Part shown: positions 22,272 to 30,567 of the stretch, piece by piece
Numbering within the stretch: position 1 is the stretch's first letter
How the letters are laid out: each line of letters opens with the position of its first letter
Source: Gemmatimonadales bacterium
Lineage (GTDB): Bacteria; Gemmatimonadota; Gemmatimonadetes; Gemmatimonadales; GWC2-71-9
NCBI GenBank assembly: GCA_036279355.1
Contig: DASUJH010000060.1
Coordinates: forward strand, 174,812 to 238,811
Direction of reading: 5' to 3'
DNA: 64,000 nt
Program-made: the position numbers and the translations under genes
The notes under the pieces: generated by a model
Databases searched by the model: none
What the model was told of the DNA's origin: nothing
What the model saw: only the letters and a program-made list of their open reading frames with translations

Positions 22272-23432
22272 ATGGCGATCGAGGGACCGCTCAAGGAGCT
22301 CAACATCCACGACGTCTTCCAGCTCCTCGACCTGGGGCGGAAGACGGGGGTGCTGCGCATTACGTCGGAGCTCCGGCAGAACGCGGGCGTCGTCTGCTTC
22401 GAGCAGGGCGCGGTGGTCGCGGCACACATCGCGAGCAATCCGCATCCGCTCGGGGGTCTCCTGCTCAAGGCGGGCAAGCTCGGCGAGGAGGACCTGGCGC
22501 GCGCGCGCCGGATGCAGGAGACGGGGGACGCGCGCCGCTTCGGTGAAATCCTCATCGCGATCGGCGCGGTGAGCCGCCGCGATCTCGAGCGCTGCGTCCG
22601 CGCGCAGGTGGAGGAGGTCGTCTTCGAGCTGCTGAGCTGGTCGGAGGGCTACTTCTCGTTCACCGACGGCGCGGCCGAGCGCGCGGCGGCCGAAGCCACG
22701 GTGGCGATTCCGACCGAGGCGGTGCTGATGGAGGCCGCACGCCGGATCGACGAATGGAGCCGGATCGAAACCAAGGTGCCGCACTTGGGTGTGGTACCGC
22801 GACTTCGTCCGGCAGACGGCGCCTCGGCGGCACCGCTCGACCTGGTGCCCTTCGAGTGGGAGGTGCTCGCCGCGGTGGACGGCGCGCGCGACCTGCGCGA
22901 GATCGCCGAGCACGTGCGGCGCTCGGACTTCGACGTGGCGCGGACGATCTACGGGCTCACGGGAGCGGGCCTCATTGCGCTCGAGGACGTCCGCCCGTCG
23001 CCCGCGCCGCCGCCGGCGCACGACGAGACGGCGGAGCGGGTGCGCGCGCATCTCGCCTCGGGTGACCACGCGGCGGCCCGTGCGGCTGCCGAGGCGCTCG
23101 TCGCGGCGGACCCGGCCAATGCGGATGGCCACCTCGCCGTCGGCCGGGTGCGCATCGCCGCCGGACAATTCGAGGGCGCGGCCACGGCGCTCGTGCGCGC
23201 CGCCGCGCTCGCGCCGGACCGCGCGGCGCCGCGGCGCCTGCTCGGGCTCGCCTTTGCCGCCCTCGGGCGCTTCGGCGACGCGGTGGAGAGTTGGGATCAG
23301 TGGGCCGGCCTTGCCGCGCGGGAGCCGGAGGAAGGTGCGCACGCCGGCGCGATCGGGCAATTGCGCGGAGCAGCGGAACTGCTGGCGGAGGCGCTCGGTG
23401 GGTGCGACGGCAACGAGGTGCGACATGGCTGA
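22272..23432 (+). CDS. PATAN (DUF4388) domain protein with TPR-like C-terminus
   Basis: 386 residues. The N-terminal ~130 match the PATAN/DUF4388 pattern: IEGPLKELNIHDVFQLLDLG, RKTGVLRI, VCFEQGAVVAA, then the helical insertion (GKLGEEDLARARRM ... RFGEILIAIGAVSRRDLERC) and VEEVVFELLSWSEGYFSF. A middle segment (DGARDLREIAEHV) resembles the winged-helix-like part found after PATAN, followed by Ala-rich TPR helices. PATAN domains occur in PatA-type response regulators and in proteins tied to MglA and type IV pili in cyanobacteria and delta-proteobacteria; they bind partners rather than catalyse. Overlaps the next gene by eight bases. Confidence 0.85.
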   Translation: MAIEGPLKELNIHDVFQLLDLGRKTGVLRITSELRQNAGVVCFEQGAVVAAHIASNPHPLGGLLLKAGKLGEEDLARARRMQETGDARRFGEILIAIGAVSRRDLERCVRAQVEEVVFELLSWSEGYFSFTDGAAERAAAEATVAIPTEAVLMEAARRIDEWSRIETKVPHLGVVPRLRPADGASAAPLDLVPFEWEVLAAVDGARDLREIAEHVRRSDFDVARTIYGLTGAGLIALEDVRPSPAPPPAHDETAERVRAHLASGDHAAARAAAEALVAADPANADGHLAVGRVRIAAGQFEGAATALVRAAALAPDRAAPRRLLGLAFAALGRFGDAVESWDQWAGLAAREPEEGAHAGAIGQLRGAAELLAEALGGCDGNEVRHG

Positions 23433-24297
23433 CGACATCCGCAGCATGACGGCGCAGCTCGCGGCCGAGCCCGACAGCATGGTGTTCCTCGAGCTGGCCG
23501 AGGCGCTCCGCGCGCGCGGCCAGCTCGACGCGGCGTACAAGGTGATCCGCACCGGGCTCGGCCGTTACCCGCAGGCCGCGCGCGCGCGGGACCTCTGCGC
23601 GCGCATTCTCTGCGACCGCGGCGAGCCGGATCGCGCTTTCGAGGAGTGGGTCACCGCGCTCCGGCTCGACCCGGCACTCGTCTCGGCGCACAAGGGCCTC
23701 GGATTCCTCTACTGCCAGGCGGGCGATTTCGCAGCCGCCGAGCAACACCTGGCCTATGCGGCTCAGGCGGAGCCCGGCGATGCGGGCGCGCGCGCGGCGC
23801 TGGACCGCGTGCGTGCGGGCGCCATGTCGGAGGCGGCACCCCACGCTTCGGCACCGCCGGCCGCGGTGCCCGCGCAACCGCCGCTCGCCGATGCGCTGCC
23901 TCCAGCTCCAAAGGAAGAGGCGAGCCCGCACTCGGCGGAGGACGCGATCTTCGCCGGGCTCGACGGCGGCGCCGACGGGCTGCTGCTGGTGAACGCGAGC
24001 GGACTTCGCCTGGGCGGCGGCCTCCGCAACCCCGCTGGCGCGGACGTGGCCGATGCGGTCGCGGCGCAGCTCGCCGGCGTGGCGCGCGAAGCGGAGCGGA
24101 CGGCGCGTCTCCTGGGCCTCGATGCGTGGCGCAGCCTCGCCGCCGAGTGTGCCGACGGCAATCTGCTTCTCACCGAGCCGAGCCCCGGCGCACTGCTCCT
24201 GAGCGCGCACAGCGCGGGCGTACCGATGGGGCGGGTGGCGCATCTGGCGGCGCGCGCCGGCGCCGCGGCCCGCGCCTGGCTGGAGCGCGGCGCATGA
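23425..24297 (+). CDS. TPR protein with C-terminal Roadblock/LC7-like domain
   Basis: 290 residues: an N-terminal TPR block (MVFLELAEALRARGQLDAAY, AHKGLGFLYCQAGDFAAAEQ), an Ala/Pro-rich linker (about 135-170), and a C-terminal domain (AEDAIFAGLDGGADGLLLVN ... GNLLLTEPSPGALLLSAHSA) resembling a Roadblock/LC7 fold. Roadblock proteins such as MglB act on MglA-type GTPases, which fits its place three genes upstream of mglA. The Roadblock call rests on pattern and context. Overlaps both neighbours (8 and 4 bases). Confidence 0.7.
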   Translation: MADDIRSMTAQLAAEPDSMVFLELAEALRARGQLDAAYKVIRTGLGRYPQAARARDLCARILCDRGEPDRAFEEWVTALRLDPALVSAHKGLGFLYCQAGDFAAAEQHLAYAAQAEPGDAGARAALDRVRAGAMSEAAPHASAPPAAVPAQPPLADALPPAPKEEASPHSAEDAIFAGLDGGADGLLLVNASGLRLGGGLRNPAGADVADAVAAQLAGVAREAERTARLLGLDAWRSLAAECADGNLLLTEPSPGALLLSAHSAGVPMGRVAHLAARAGAAARAWLERGA

Positions 24298-24656
24298 GCA
24301 CGCCGGCCGAGGCGCTCGATCGGGTCAACGCCGTCCGTGGCATCCGCGGCGCGATGGTCGTGTCGCTCGGCGACGGCCTCGTCGTGGCCGAGTCGATGAT
24401 GACCGGGCTCGACGGCCGCGCCGCGGCGGCGCTCGCGGCGAGCCTGGCCGCGCGCCTTCGCCGCGCGCTCGAGGTGGCGGGGCGGCGGCCGCCGGCGTTC
24501 GTCCAGTTGCACGGTGAGGGCGGGTCGCTGCTCGCCGTGCCCTGCGGAGACGAGCTGCTGCTCGTGGCGATCGCCGGCCCGGAGGCGAACGTGGGGCTCG
24601 CGCGACTCGAACTGATCGCCACCGCGGGCGCGCTCGCGGCGGGGAGCCTCGCCTGA
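24294..24656 (+). CDS. Roadblock/LC7 (MglB-like) protein
   Basis: 120 residues that fit one Roadblock/LC7 domain: LDRVNAVRGIRGAMVVSLGD GLVVAE at the start, an Ala-rich helix, and FVQLHGEGGSLLAVPCGDEL LLVAIAG. MglB of Myxococcus is the GTPase-activating partner of MglA. The gene is ATGA-coupled to the gene before and TGATG-coupled to the one after. It is the best candidate in the locus for MglB, or half of a heterodimer with the next protein. Confidence 0.75.
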   Translation: MSTPAEALDRVNAVRGIRGAMVVSLGDGLVVAESMMTGLDGRAAAALAASLAARLRRALEVAGRRPPAFVQLHGEGGSLLAVPCGDELLLVAIAGPEANVGLARLELIATAGALAAGSLA

Positions 24657-25117
24657 TGCGCACCGTCGAGCCCTGGGTCGCCGCGCCGCTCGAGCGCTTT
24701 CTCGCCGAGTCGGCGGCGCGCGTGGCACTGCTCACCACGTCATCGGGCCAGGTCGTGGCGCAGCACGGGTTCACCCGGTCGCTGGACGTCATGAGCGCCG
24801 CGGCCCTGGGCGCCGGCATCGTGGCGTCCACGGCCGAGCTGGCGCGGCAGCTCCGCGCGGCACCGTTCGGGACGCTGGTGCACCAGGGCACGCGCCAGCA
24901 GGTGTTTCTCTCGAGCTTCGATACGCCGCGGGGCCGCTGGATCGGCGTGGTGGTGTTCGACGGCGACAGCACGGTGGGTCTGGTACAGCTCTTCTTCGAG
25001 CGACTCATCGCCGAGCTCGCTGCCGCCGCGCCGCCCGTCACCGAGACGGCGCCGCCGCTTCCCCAGAACTTCGAGCGCGAGCTGAACGCCAGCCTCCGCG
25101 CCCTCTTCGGGCGGTGA
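24656..25117 (+). CDS. Roadblock/LC7-like protein adjacent to MglA
   Basis: 153 residues with a Roadblock-like core (VALLTTSSGQVVAQHGF, LGAGIVASTAELARQL, GTLVHQGTRQQVFLSSF, WIGVVVFDGDSTVGLVQLFF) and a C-terminal helical tail (NFERELNASLRALFGR). This reading resembles the 'dynein regulation protein LC7' genes next to mglA in many phyla. Four bases separate it from mglA, making direct regulation of the GTPase likely. Whether it is an activator (GAP) or exchange factor like RomX/RomR-type cannot be told. Confidence 0.72.
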   Translation: MRTVEPWVAAPLERFLAESAARVALLTTSSGQVVAQHGFTRSLDVMSAAALGAGIVASTAELARQLRAAPFGTLVHQGTRQQVFLSSFDTPRGRWIGVVVFDGDSTVGLVQLFFERLIAELAAAAPPVTETAPPLPQNFERELNASLRALFGR

Positions 25118-25121
25118 TGCG

Positions 25122-25724
25122 ATGTCTCTCGTGAACTTCACGGCCCGCGAGATCACCTGCAAGATCGTGTACTACGGCCCCGGGCGTTCGGGAAAGACGT
25201 CCAACCTGCAGTACATCTTCGGTCGCGTGCCCGAGTCGCGCCGGGGGCGCATGGTGTCGCTTGCCACCCGCACCGACCGGACGCTCTTCTTCGACTTCCT
25301 CCCGATCGATCTCGGGAGCATCTCCGGCTTCACCACCAAGTTCCAGCTCTACACCGTGCCGGGCCAGAGCTATTACCAGGCGACGCGGCGGCTCGTGCTC
25401 CAAGGGGCCGACGGCGTCGTCTTCGTGGCCGACAGCCAGGCGCGCCGCGTGGATGAGAACATCGAGAGCCTGCAGGACATGCAGGAAAACCTGCTGAGCC
25501 AGGGCGTCGACGTGCGGCAGTTGCCGGTGGTCTTCCAGTACAACAAGCAGGACCTGCCGCGCGACCTCATTCTCACGCCGGACGAGCTGGACGACGCGCT
25601 CAACTTCCGCGGCGTCGAAAGCGTATCTGCCGACGCGCTCCGCGGAAGCGGCGTGTTCGAGACCCTCAAGTCGATTTCAGAGCGGGTGCTTCGCCGGCTC
25701 GCCGCGGGGAGTCCGGCGCAGTGA
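25122..25724 (+). CDS. mglA: MglA-type small Ras-like GTPase
   Basis: 200 residues. The start SLVNFTAREITCKIVYYGPG and P-loop GPGRSGKT (19-26) closely follow Myxococcus MglA, the polarity switch for gliding and type IV pilus motility. Other GTPase motifs are the DFLPIDLG segment with switch I, TVPGQSYYQATRRLVLQGAD (switch II, with Pro-Gly-Gln), and the NKQD specificity motif (YNKQDLPRD). It lies between two Roadblock-type genes and the tandem AAA+ gene (ATGA overlap), so the set probably acts together. Confidence 0.95.
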   Translation: MSLVNFTAREITCKIVYYGPGRSGKTSNLQYIFGRVPESRRGRMVSLATRTDRTLFFDFLPIDLGSISGFTTKFQLYTVPGQSYYQATRRLVLQGADGVVFVADSQARRVDENIESLQDMQENLLSQGVDVRQLPVVFQYNKQDLPRDLILTPDELDDALNFRGVESVSADALRGSGVFETLKSISERVLRRLAAGSPAQ

Positions 25725-27634
25725 CGGCCGCGCTCAATCCGCACGCGCGGTTCGATACGCTGATCGTGGGCGCGGCCAACCGCCTCGCGGTCACCGCGGC
25801 CAAGGCGGTGGCCGAGTCGCCGGGGGCGGTCTACAACCCGCTCTTCGTTTACGCCCGCCCCGGGCTCGGCAAGACGCATCTCCTCATGGCCATCGGCCAC
25901 GGCGCGGGCGCCATCAATCCGGGGCTCAGCGCGGAGTATCTCACCCTGGACAATTTCGTCGAGCCGTTCCATGCCGCCATTGCGGCGGGGCGGGGGGCCG
26001 AGTACCGCCGCAGGTTTCTCGACGTCGATCTCCTGCTGGTGGACGACGTGCAGTTCCTCGCCGGGCAGCGGGAGACCCAGGCCGAGCTGCTGCGTATCAT
26101 CGACGCGATGCAGACGGCGAGCCGGCAGATCGTGCTCACGAGCGATCGGCCGCCGGCCGACATCGAGGCGCTCGACGAGCGGCTCATCCGGCGCTTTGCC
26201 GGCGGACTTGTGATCGACATCGCCGCGCCGGACTATGAAACCCGCGTCGCGATCCTGCGCCGCAAGGCCGACGAGCGAAGGGTACCGTTCGGGCCGGGTG
26301 TGCTGGAGGCGGTGGCCCGGCTCGAGATCGACAACGTGCGCGAGCTGGTGGGCGCGCTCAATCGCCTCATCGCGCACCAGGCGGTGCGCTCCACACCGCT
26401 CACGCCCGCCGAGGCGCGCGCGGTGCTCGGCGCGGCGCCGCCAGAGCCGCAAGCCGACGAGTTCGGCGACTTTCTCTCTGAAGTAACCGCCACCGTCGCC
26501 CACCAGATCGAAGGCTGGCGCGCGAACGTGGCGGCGGCGATCCTCCGCTGGGAAGGCGAGGGGTACGCGGTCGGCCGGCTGCGCTCACTTCTGGACCAGG
26601 AGCTTTCCTGCGATCCCGAGGCGGCGCTTGCCGCCTTCGAGGCCGACGTGCACCGGCTCGAAGCGTGGCGCGCCGAAGCCGAGCAACTCGCGCCCGAGCT
26701 CGCGGGCGCCACCGCGCTCTACGACCCGGGCGACATGGCCGCCGCCGAGGCTCTCCTCGAGCGCGCCCGCGCCGGCGCGCTCGCGCCGCCGGCACCGTCC
26801 GCGCACTGGCGCCTCGATGAGCTGGCCGAGGCCGAGGGCAATCGGGTGGCGCTGCAATCCGCCCGCGCCGTCGTGGCCGAGCCGGGCGAGAAGTACAACC
26901 CGCTCGTGATCGTCGGCGGCCACGGCGTCGGCAAGACGCATCTCCTGCACGGGATCGGCAACGCGCTCCTCGCGGCCGGCGTGAGAGCCGTGTCCTGCGT
27001 CGGCGCGGAAGAGTTCGCCGGCGAGCTGATCGAGGCGATCGGCCGCGACGCGGTGTCGGTCTGGCGCGCGCGCTACCGGCGCGCGGACGCGCTGCTGGTG
27101 GACGACGCCCACCTCCTCGCCGGCAAGGACCGCTCGCAGGACGAGCTGTTTCTCCTCTTCAACCTGTTCGCCGAGAGCGGGCGCCAAATGGTCTTCACCT
27201 CGGCGGTGCCGCTCCCGCGGCTCGAGGGCGTCGAAGCGCGGCTGCTCACGCGGCTCGAGGGCGGACTCGTGGTCGAGCTACCACCGCCCGAGCGCGAGAT
27301 CCGCCAGCACGTGGCCGAGCGAATCCTGGGCGAGAAGGCGCTGGCGGCGGGCCCGGAGGTCGCGGCGTATCTCGCCACCCGGCCGGCCGACTCGGTGTGC
27401 GCCTTCCAGAGCCTGGTGCAGCGCGTGCTGAGCGCGGCCGAGGTGGACGGGGCACCGCTCACCGCCGAGTTCGCCCGCGCGTTGCTCGAAGGGCCGCCTG
27501 CGCGCCCCGCACCCCGCCCCGCCGCGCTCCGCGCATCGGGCCTCGTGGCGCCGGGCGGTTCGGTCCGGAGTCGCGAGAAGATGGTCTGGGAGTGGCCGAA
27601 CCCGGGTGACCGCATCCTCGAGGAGTGGCGCTGA
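25721..27634 (+). CDS. Tandem DnaA-like AAA+ ATPase without DNA-binding domain
   Basis: 637 residues with two DnaA domain III-type AAA+ modules. Module 1: N-terminal YNPLFVYARPGLGKTHLL (K51), Walker B LLLVDDVQFLAG (D108-D109), sensor/arginine region TSDRPP...DERLIRRFAGGL. Module 2: YNPLVIVGGHGVGKTHLLHG (K405), LLVDDAHLLAG (D461-D462), TSAVPLP...EARLLTRLEGGL. Between them (about 250-375) is a helical linker with WRANVAAAILRWEGEGY. There is no DnaA domain IV (DnaA-box-binding helix-turn-helix), so it is not a replication initiator and is not Hda, which has one module. ATGA overlap with mglA suggests joint expression. Function unknown; perhaps a filament-forming or remodelling ATPase in this pathway. 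Confidence 0.88.
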   Translation: MTAALNPHARFDTLIVGAANRLAVTAAKAVAESPGAVYNPLFVYARPGLGKTHLLMAIGHGAGAINPGLSAEYLTLDNFVEPFHAAIAAGRGAEYRRRFLDVDLLLVDDVQFLAGQRETQAELLRIIDAMQTASRQIVLTSDRPPADIEALDERLIRRFAGGLVIDIAAPDYETRVAILRRKADERRVPFGPGVLEAVARLEIDNVRELVGALNRLIAHQAVRSTPLTPAEARAVLGAAPPEPQADEFGDFLSEVTATVAHQIEGWRANVAAAILRWEGEGYAVGRLRSLLDQELSCDPEAALAAFEADVHRLEAWRAEAEQLAPELAGATALYDPGDMAAAEALLERARAGALAPPAPSAHWRLDELAEAEGNRVALQSARAVVAEPGEKYNPLVIVGGHGVGKTHLLHGIGNALLAAGVRAVSCVGAEEFAGELIEAIGRDAVSVWRARYRRADALLVDDAHLLAGKDRSQDELFLLFNLFAESGRQMVFTSAVPLPRLEGVEARLLTRLEGGLVVELPPPEREIRQHVAERILGEKALAAGPEVAAYLATRPADSVCAFQSLVQRVLSAAEVDGAPLTAEFARALLEGPPARPAPRPAALRASGLVAPGGSVRSREKMVWEWPNPGDRILEEWR

Positions 27635-29250
27635 TGGCCATCAAGGGGAGCCTCAAGGAGGCGAGTCTGCCGGACGTGATCCAACTGCTCTTTCTCGGGC
27701 GGCGCACCGGGTGCCTGGCGCTCGCCGACCGGCAGAATTTCGGCACGATCTACTTCGACGACGGACAGATCGTGTTCGCCGCGATCGTGAACCGCCGGGA
27801 CCGGATCGGCGATCTGCTGCTGCGCGACGGCCGGATCACGCCTGCCCAGCTCCGCGCCGCCATCGACGCGCAGGATCACGCGCGGGACCGCCGGCTCGGC
27901 GAAATCCTGGTGGACGACGGTGTGCTCACGCGCGAGGCGCTGTCCGACTACGTGCGGCTGCAGATCGAGGAGGCGGTGTACTTCCTGTTCACCTGGTCGT
28001 CCGGAACCTTCAACTTCGACGCCGGCGTGCAGCCGGATCGGCGCGAGATGCTGGTGCGGCTCAACCCCGAGTATCTGCTCCTCGAGGGCGCGCGCCGGGT
28101 GGACGAGTGGAGCCTCATCCAGAAGAAGCTGCCGAGCTTCGATCTGGTCTTCTCCGCTGATCCGGCCCGCCTGAGCAAGGCGGACGTGAACCTCTCGCCG
28201 GCGCAGCGCCAGATCGCGCCGCTGCTCGACGGCCGTCGCGACGTGCAGCAGGTGGTGGAAGACTCGGGGCTGGTGGAATTCGAGGTCGGGCAGGCGCTCT
28301 ACGGGCTCATCACCGCCGGCTTTGCCCACCGGGTCGGCACCTCGGCGGCCGCCGCGCCGCGGGTGAACGACGGCCGCACCGAGGAGCACCGCAACTTGGG
28401 CGTCGCGTTCTACAAGGCCGGGATGTTCGACGAGGCGCTCCGCGAGTTCCGCCGCGTAGCGGAGTTGCGGCCCTCGGAGGGAAGCGCGCCGTTCTATCTC
28501 GGCCTCATCGCGCTGCGCCAGGCCCGCTGGGCCGACGCCGCCGCGGCGTTCGGCCAGGCGCTGGAGAAGGGCGGGCCGCGCCCGGCCGCGCTGCACAACC
28601 TCGCGTTTGCGCTGGAGCAGCTCGGCCGGCTCGACGAAGCCGACGCCGCCTACGGCGACGCGGCCGGCCGCGCGCGCGACAATGCCCGCGTCATGCTCGG
28701 CTGGAGCATCGTGGCCCTCAAGCGCGGCGAGCTACCGGTGGCCCTCGGCCGGCTCGACCGGGCCCGCGAGCTGGTCGGCGATCGGCCGCCGCCCGCGCTC
28801 TGGTTCTGGGCCGCGACCCTGGCGCGCGCCGCCGCCGACGACCGCGACGCGGCGCTCGAAGCCGCCCGCGCCGGCGTCGCGGCGTATCCGGCAAGCGCCG
28901 CGTTGCGCAACAACCTCGCCGTGCTGCTCGAGGCGAGCGGCGACCTTGCGGGGGCCGAAGCCGAGCTGCGCGCCGCTCTGGCCGAGGACGCGACAGTGCC
29001 GCAGGTCTCCAAGAACCTCGCCGATCTCTACTATCGCGCGGGGCGCTACGACGAGGCCGGCGAAGCGTACGAGCGCGCCGCGAAGCTCGCGCCCGAGCTG
29101 GGCGACGATCTCTGGTTCAAGCTCGGCAACATCGCGTTCAAGCGGCGGGACCCGGCGCGCGCCCGGACGAGCTGGGAGCGGGCGACGTCGCTCAACCCGG
29201 GGCACCAGCTCGCCCGGGCCAACCTCGACATGTTGGGACAGGCCTCGTGA
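27634..29250 (+). CDS. PATAN (DUF4388) protein with C-terminal TPR repeats
   Basis: 538 residues: PATAN/DUF4388 at 1-140 (IKGSLKEASLPDVIQLLFLG, RRTGCLAL, IYFDDGQIVFAAI, helical insertion DRRLGEILVDDGVLTREAL, IEEAVYFLFTWSSGTFNFD), a short bridging region (LDGRRDVQQVVEDSGLVEFE), then TPR repeats from about 250 (HRNLGVAFYKAGMFDEALRE). Same architecture as the protein at 22272-23432, so the two are paralogues placed on either side of the Roadblock/MglA/AAA+ block. ATG overlaps the previous stop (TGATG); a GTG nine bases upstream is possible. GTGA overlap with cheR. Confidence 0.88.
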   Translation: MAIKGSLKEASLPDVIQLLFLGRRTGCLALADRQNFGTIYFDDGQIVFAAIVNRRDRIGDLLLRDGRITPAQLRAAIDAQDHARDRRLGEILVDDGVLTREALSDYVRLQIEEAVYFLFTWSSGTFNFDAGVQPDRREMLVRLNPEYLLLEGARRVDEWSLIQKKLPSFDLVFSADPARLSKADVNLSPAQRQIAPLLDGRRDVQQVVEDSGLVEFEVGQALYGLITAGFAHRVGTSAAAAPRVNDGRTEEHRNLGVAFYKAGMFDEALREFRRVAELRPSEGSAPFYLGLIALRQARWADAAAAFGQALEKGGPRPAALHNLAFALEQLGRLDEADAAYGDAAGRARDNARVMLGWSIVALKRGELPVALGRLDRARELVGDRPPPALWFWAATLARAAADDRDAALEAARAGVAAYPASAALRNNLAVLLEASGDLAGAEAELRAALAEDATVPQVSKNLADLYYRAGRYDEAGEAYERAAKLAPELGDDLWFKLGNIAFKRRDPARARTSWERATSLNPGHQLARANLDMLGQAS

Positions 29251-30065
29251 CGCCCGCACAGGATCCGGCGTTCGCCGCGCTCACGCGCCGCATCTCGGAC
29301 GCGGCCGGGCTCACGCTCGATGCGTACAAGGATAAGTGCGTGCAGCGTCGGATCGCGGTGCGGATGCGCGCGTGCGGGGTCCATACCTACGGCGATTACA
29401 TGGAGCTCCTCGGCCGGATGCCCGGCGAGTTCGAGCGGCTCAAGGATGCGCTCACGATCAACGTCACGCGATTCTACCGCAATCCGGAGGCGTGGGCCCG
29501 CCTGGCCGATGGCCTGCTGCGCTCGGTGTGGCTGCTCGACGCGCCGCTCCGCTGCTGGAGCGCAGGCTGTGCCTCCGGCGAGGAAGCATACAGTCTCGCC
29601 ATGCTCGCCGGCGAAGTCGCGTCGGCGGCGGGCCGGCCGGACGCGCTCGAGCGGGTGCGGGTGGACGCGACCGACATCGATCGCACGTCGCTCGCTCGCG
29701 CCCGCGCGGCGCGCTACCGTGCCGAGGCGCTGGCCGAGCTCCCCGCCGAGGTGCGCGCCCGGTGGCTCGTGCCCGACGGGCCCGAGTTTCGCGTGGCGGA
29801 GCCGATCCGGCAGCGGGTGACGATCACCGCGCGGGACCTGCTGCGCGAGTCGCCTCCCGCGAACGGATACCAACTCATCGCCTGCCGCAACGTGATCATC
29901 TACTTCGACCGTCCGATGCAGGAGCGCCTCTTTGCCGCATTCGCCGATGCCCTGGTCCCCGGCGGACTCCTCCTGCTTGGCAAGGTGGAGACGCTTTTCG
30001 GTCCCGCGCGCCACCAGCTCACGCCGGTGGATCCGCGCGAGCGCATTTTCCGGCGGGACGCGTGA
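29247..30065 (+). CDS. cheR: Chemoreceptor methyltransferase CheR
   Basis: 272 residues: N-terminal helical CheR domain (LTRRISDAAGLTLDAYKDKC, LTINVTRFYRNPEAW) and the SAM-binding methyltransferase domain (CWSAGCASGEEAYSLAML, ATDIDRTSLARARAARY, LIACRNVIIYFDRPMQ). CheR adds methyl groups to receptor glutamates, so receptors must exist elsewhere in the genome. GTG start overlapping the preceding stop. No TPR fusion, unlike some FrzF-type enzymes. Confidence 0.95.
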   Translation: MTPAQDPAFAALTRRISDAAGLTLDAYKDKCVQRRIAVRMRACGVHTYGDYMELLGRMPGEFERLKDALTINVTRFYRNPEAWARLADGLLRSVWLLDAPLRCWSAGCASGEEAYSLAMLAGEVASAAGRPDALERVRVDATDIDRTSLARARAARYRAEALAELPAEVRARWLVPDGPEFRVAEPIRQRVTITARDLLRESPPANGYQLIACRNVIIYFDRPMQERLFAAFADALVPGGLLLLGKVETLFGPARHQLTPVDPRERIFRRDA

Positions 30066-30078
30066 GGACCGGCACGCA

Positions 30079-30567
30079 ATGACGGCGCGCGAGCGGATCG
30101 TACGGGTCGCCGATCTCGAGGCCGGCACGGCCGGCGACGTGCTCATCACCGTCGCCCTGGGCAGTTGCGTCGGCATCATGCTGTACGACACCGAAGCGCG
30201 GGTGGGCGGACTCGCACACGTGCTGCTCCCCACGGAGGCACTGAGCCGGCGGGAACAGAATCCCGCCAAGTGCCCCCAGACGGCGGTGCCCCACCTGCTC
30301 GAGCGGATGGCGGCGCTCGGCGCTCAGCCGCGGCGGACGACGGCGCGGATCGCGGGCGGTGCCAGCATGTTCGCCGGTCTGAGCGCGCCGGGGACGATCC
30401 AGATGGGCGAGCGCAACCTCGTCGCCACCCGTCAGGCGCTTGGCGCCCACGGGATCGCGCTCCTGGGCGAGGATGCCGGGGCGGACTACGGCCGGACGGT
30501 GCGGTTCCGGCTCTCGGACGGGCAGATCGAAATCCTCTCGGTGGCGCATGGCATCCGCGTTCTCTGA
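30079..30567 (+). CDS. cheD: Receptor glutamine deamidase CheD
   Basis: 162 residues. The active-site set is visible: Thr and Cys in [16 protein letters not shown] and His in GLAHVLLP; the later [10 protein letters not shown] is the family Gly-Gly-Ala motif. CheD deamidates receptor glutamines and is released or held by CheC, also present here. ATG start 13 bases after cheR. Overlaps cheB by 20 bases. Confidence 0.94.
   Translation: MTARERIVRVADLEAGTAGDVLITVALGSCVGIMLYDTEARVGGLAHVLLPTEALSRREQNPAKCPQTAVPHLLERMAALGAQPRRTTARIAGGASMFAGLSAPGTIQMGERNLVATRQALGAHGIALLGEDAGADYGRTVRFRLSDGQIEILSVAHGIRVL

Noticed and set aside
25721..27634. Calling the double AAA+ protein the replication initiator DnaA or Hda
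   Set aside because: No DNA-box-binding domain, two ATPase modules, and no dnaN, recF or origin-like DnaA boxes nearby.
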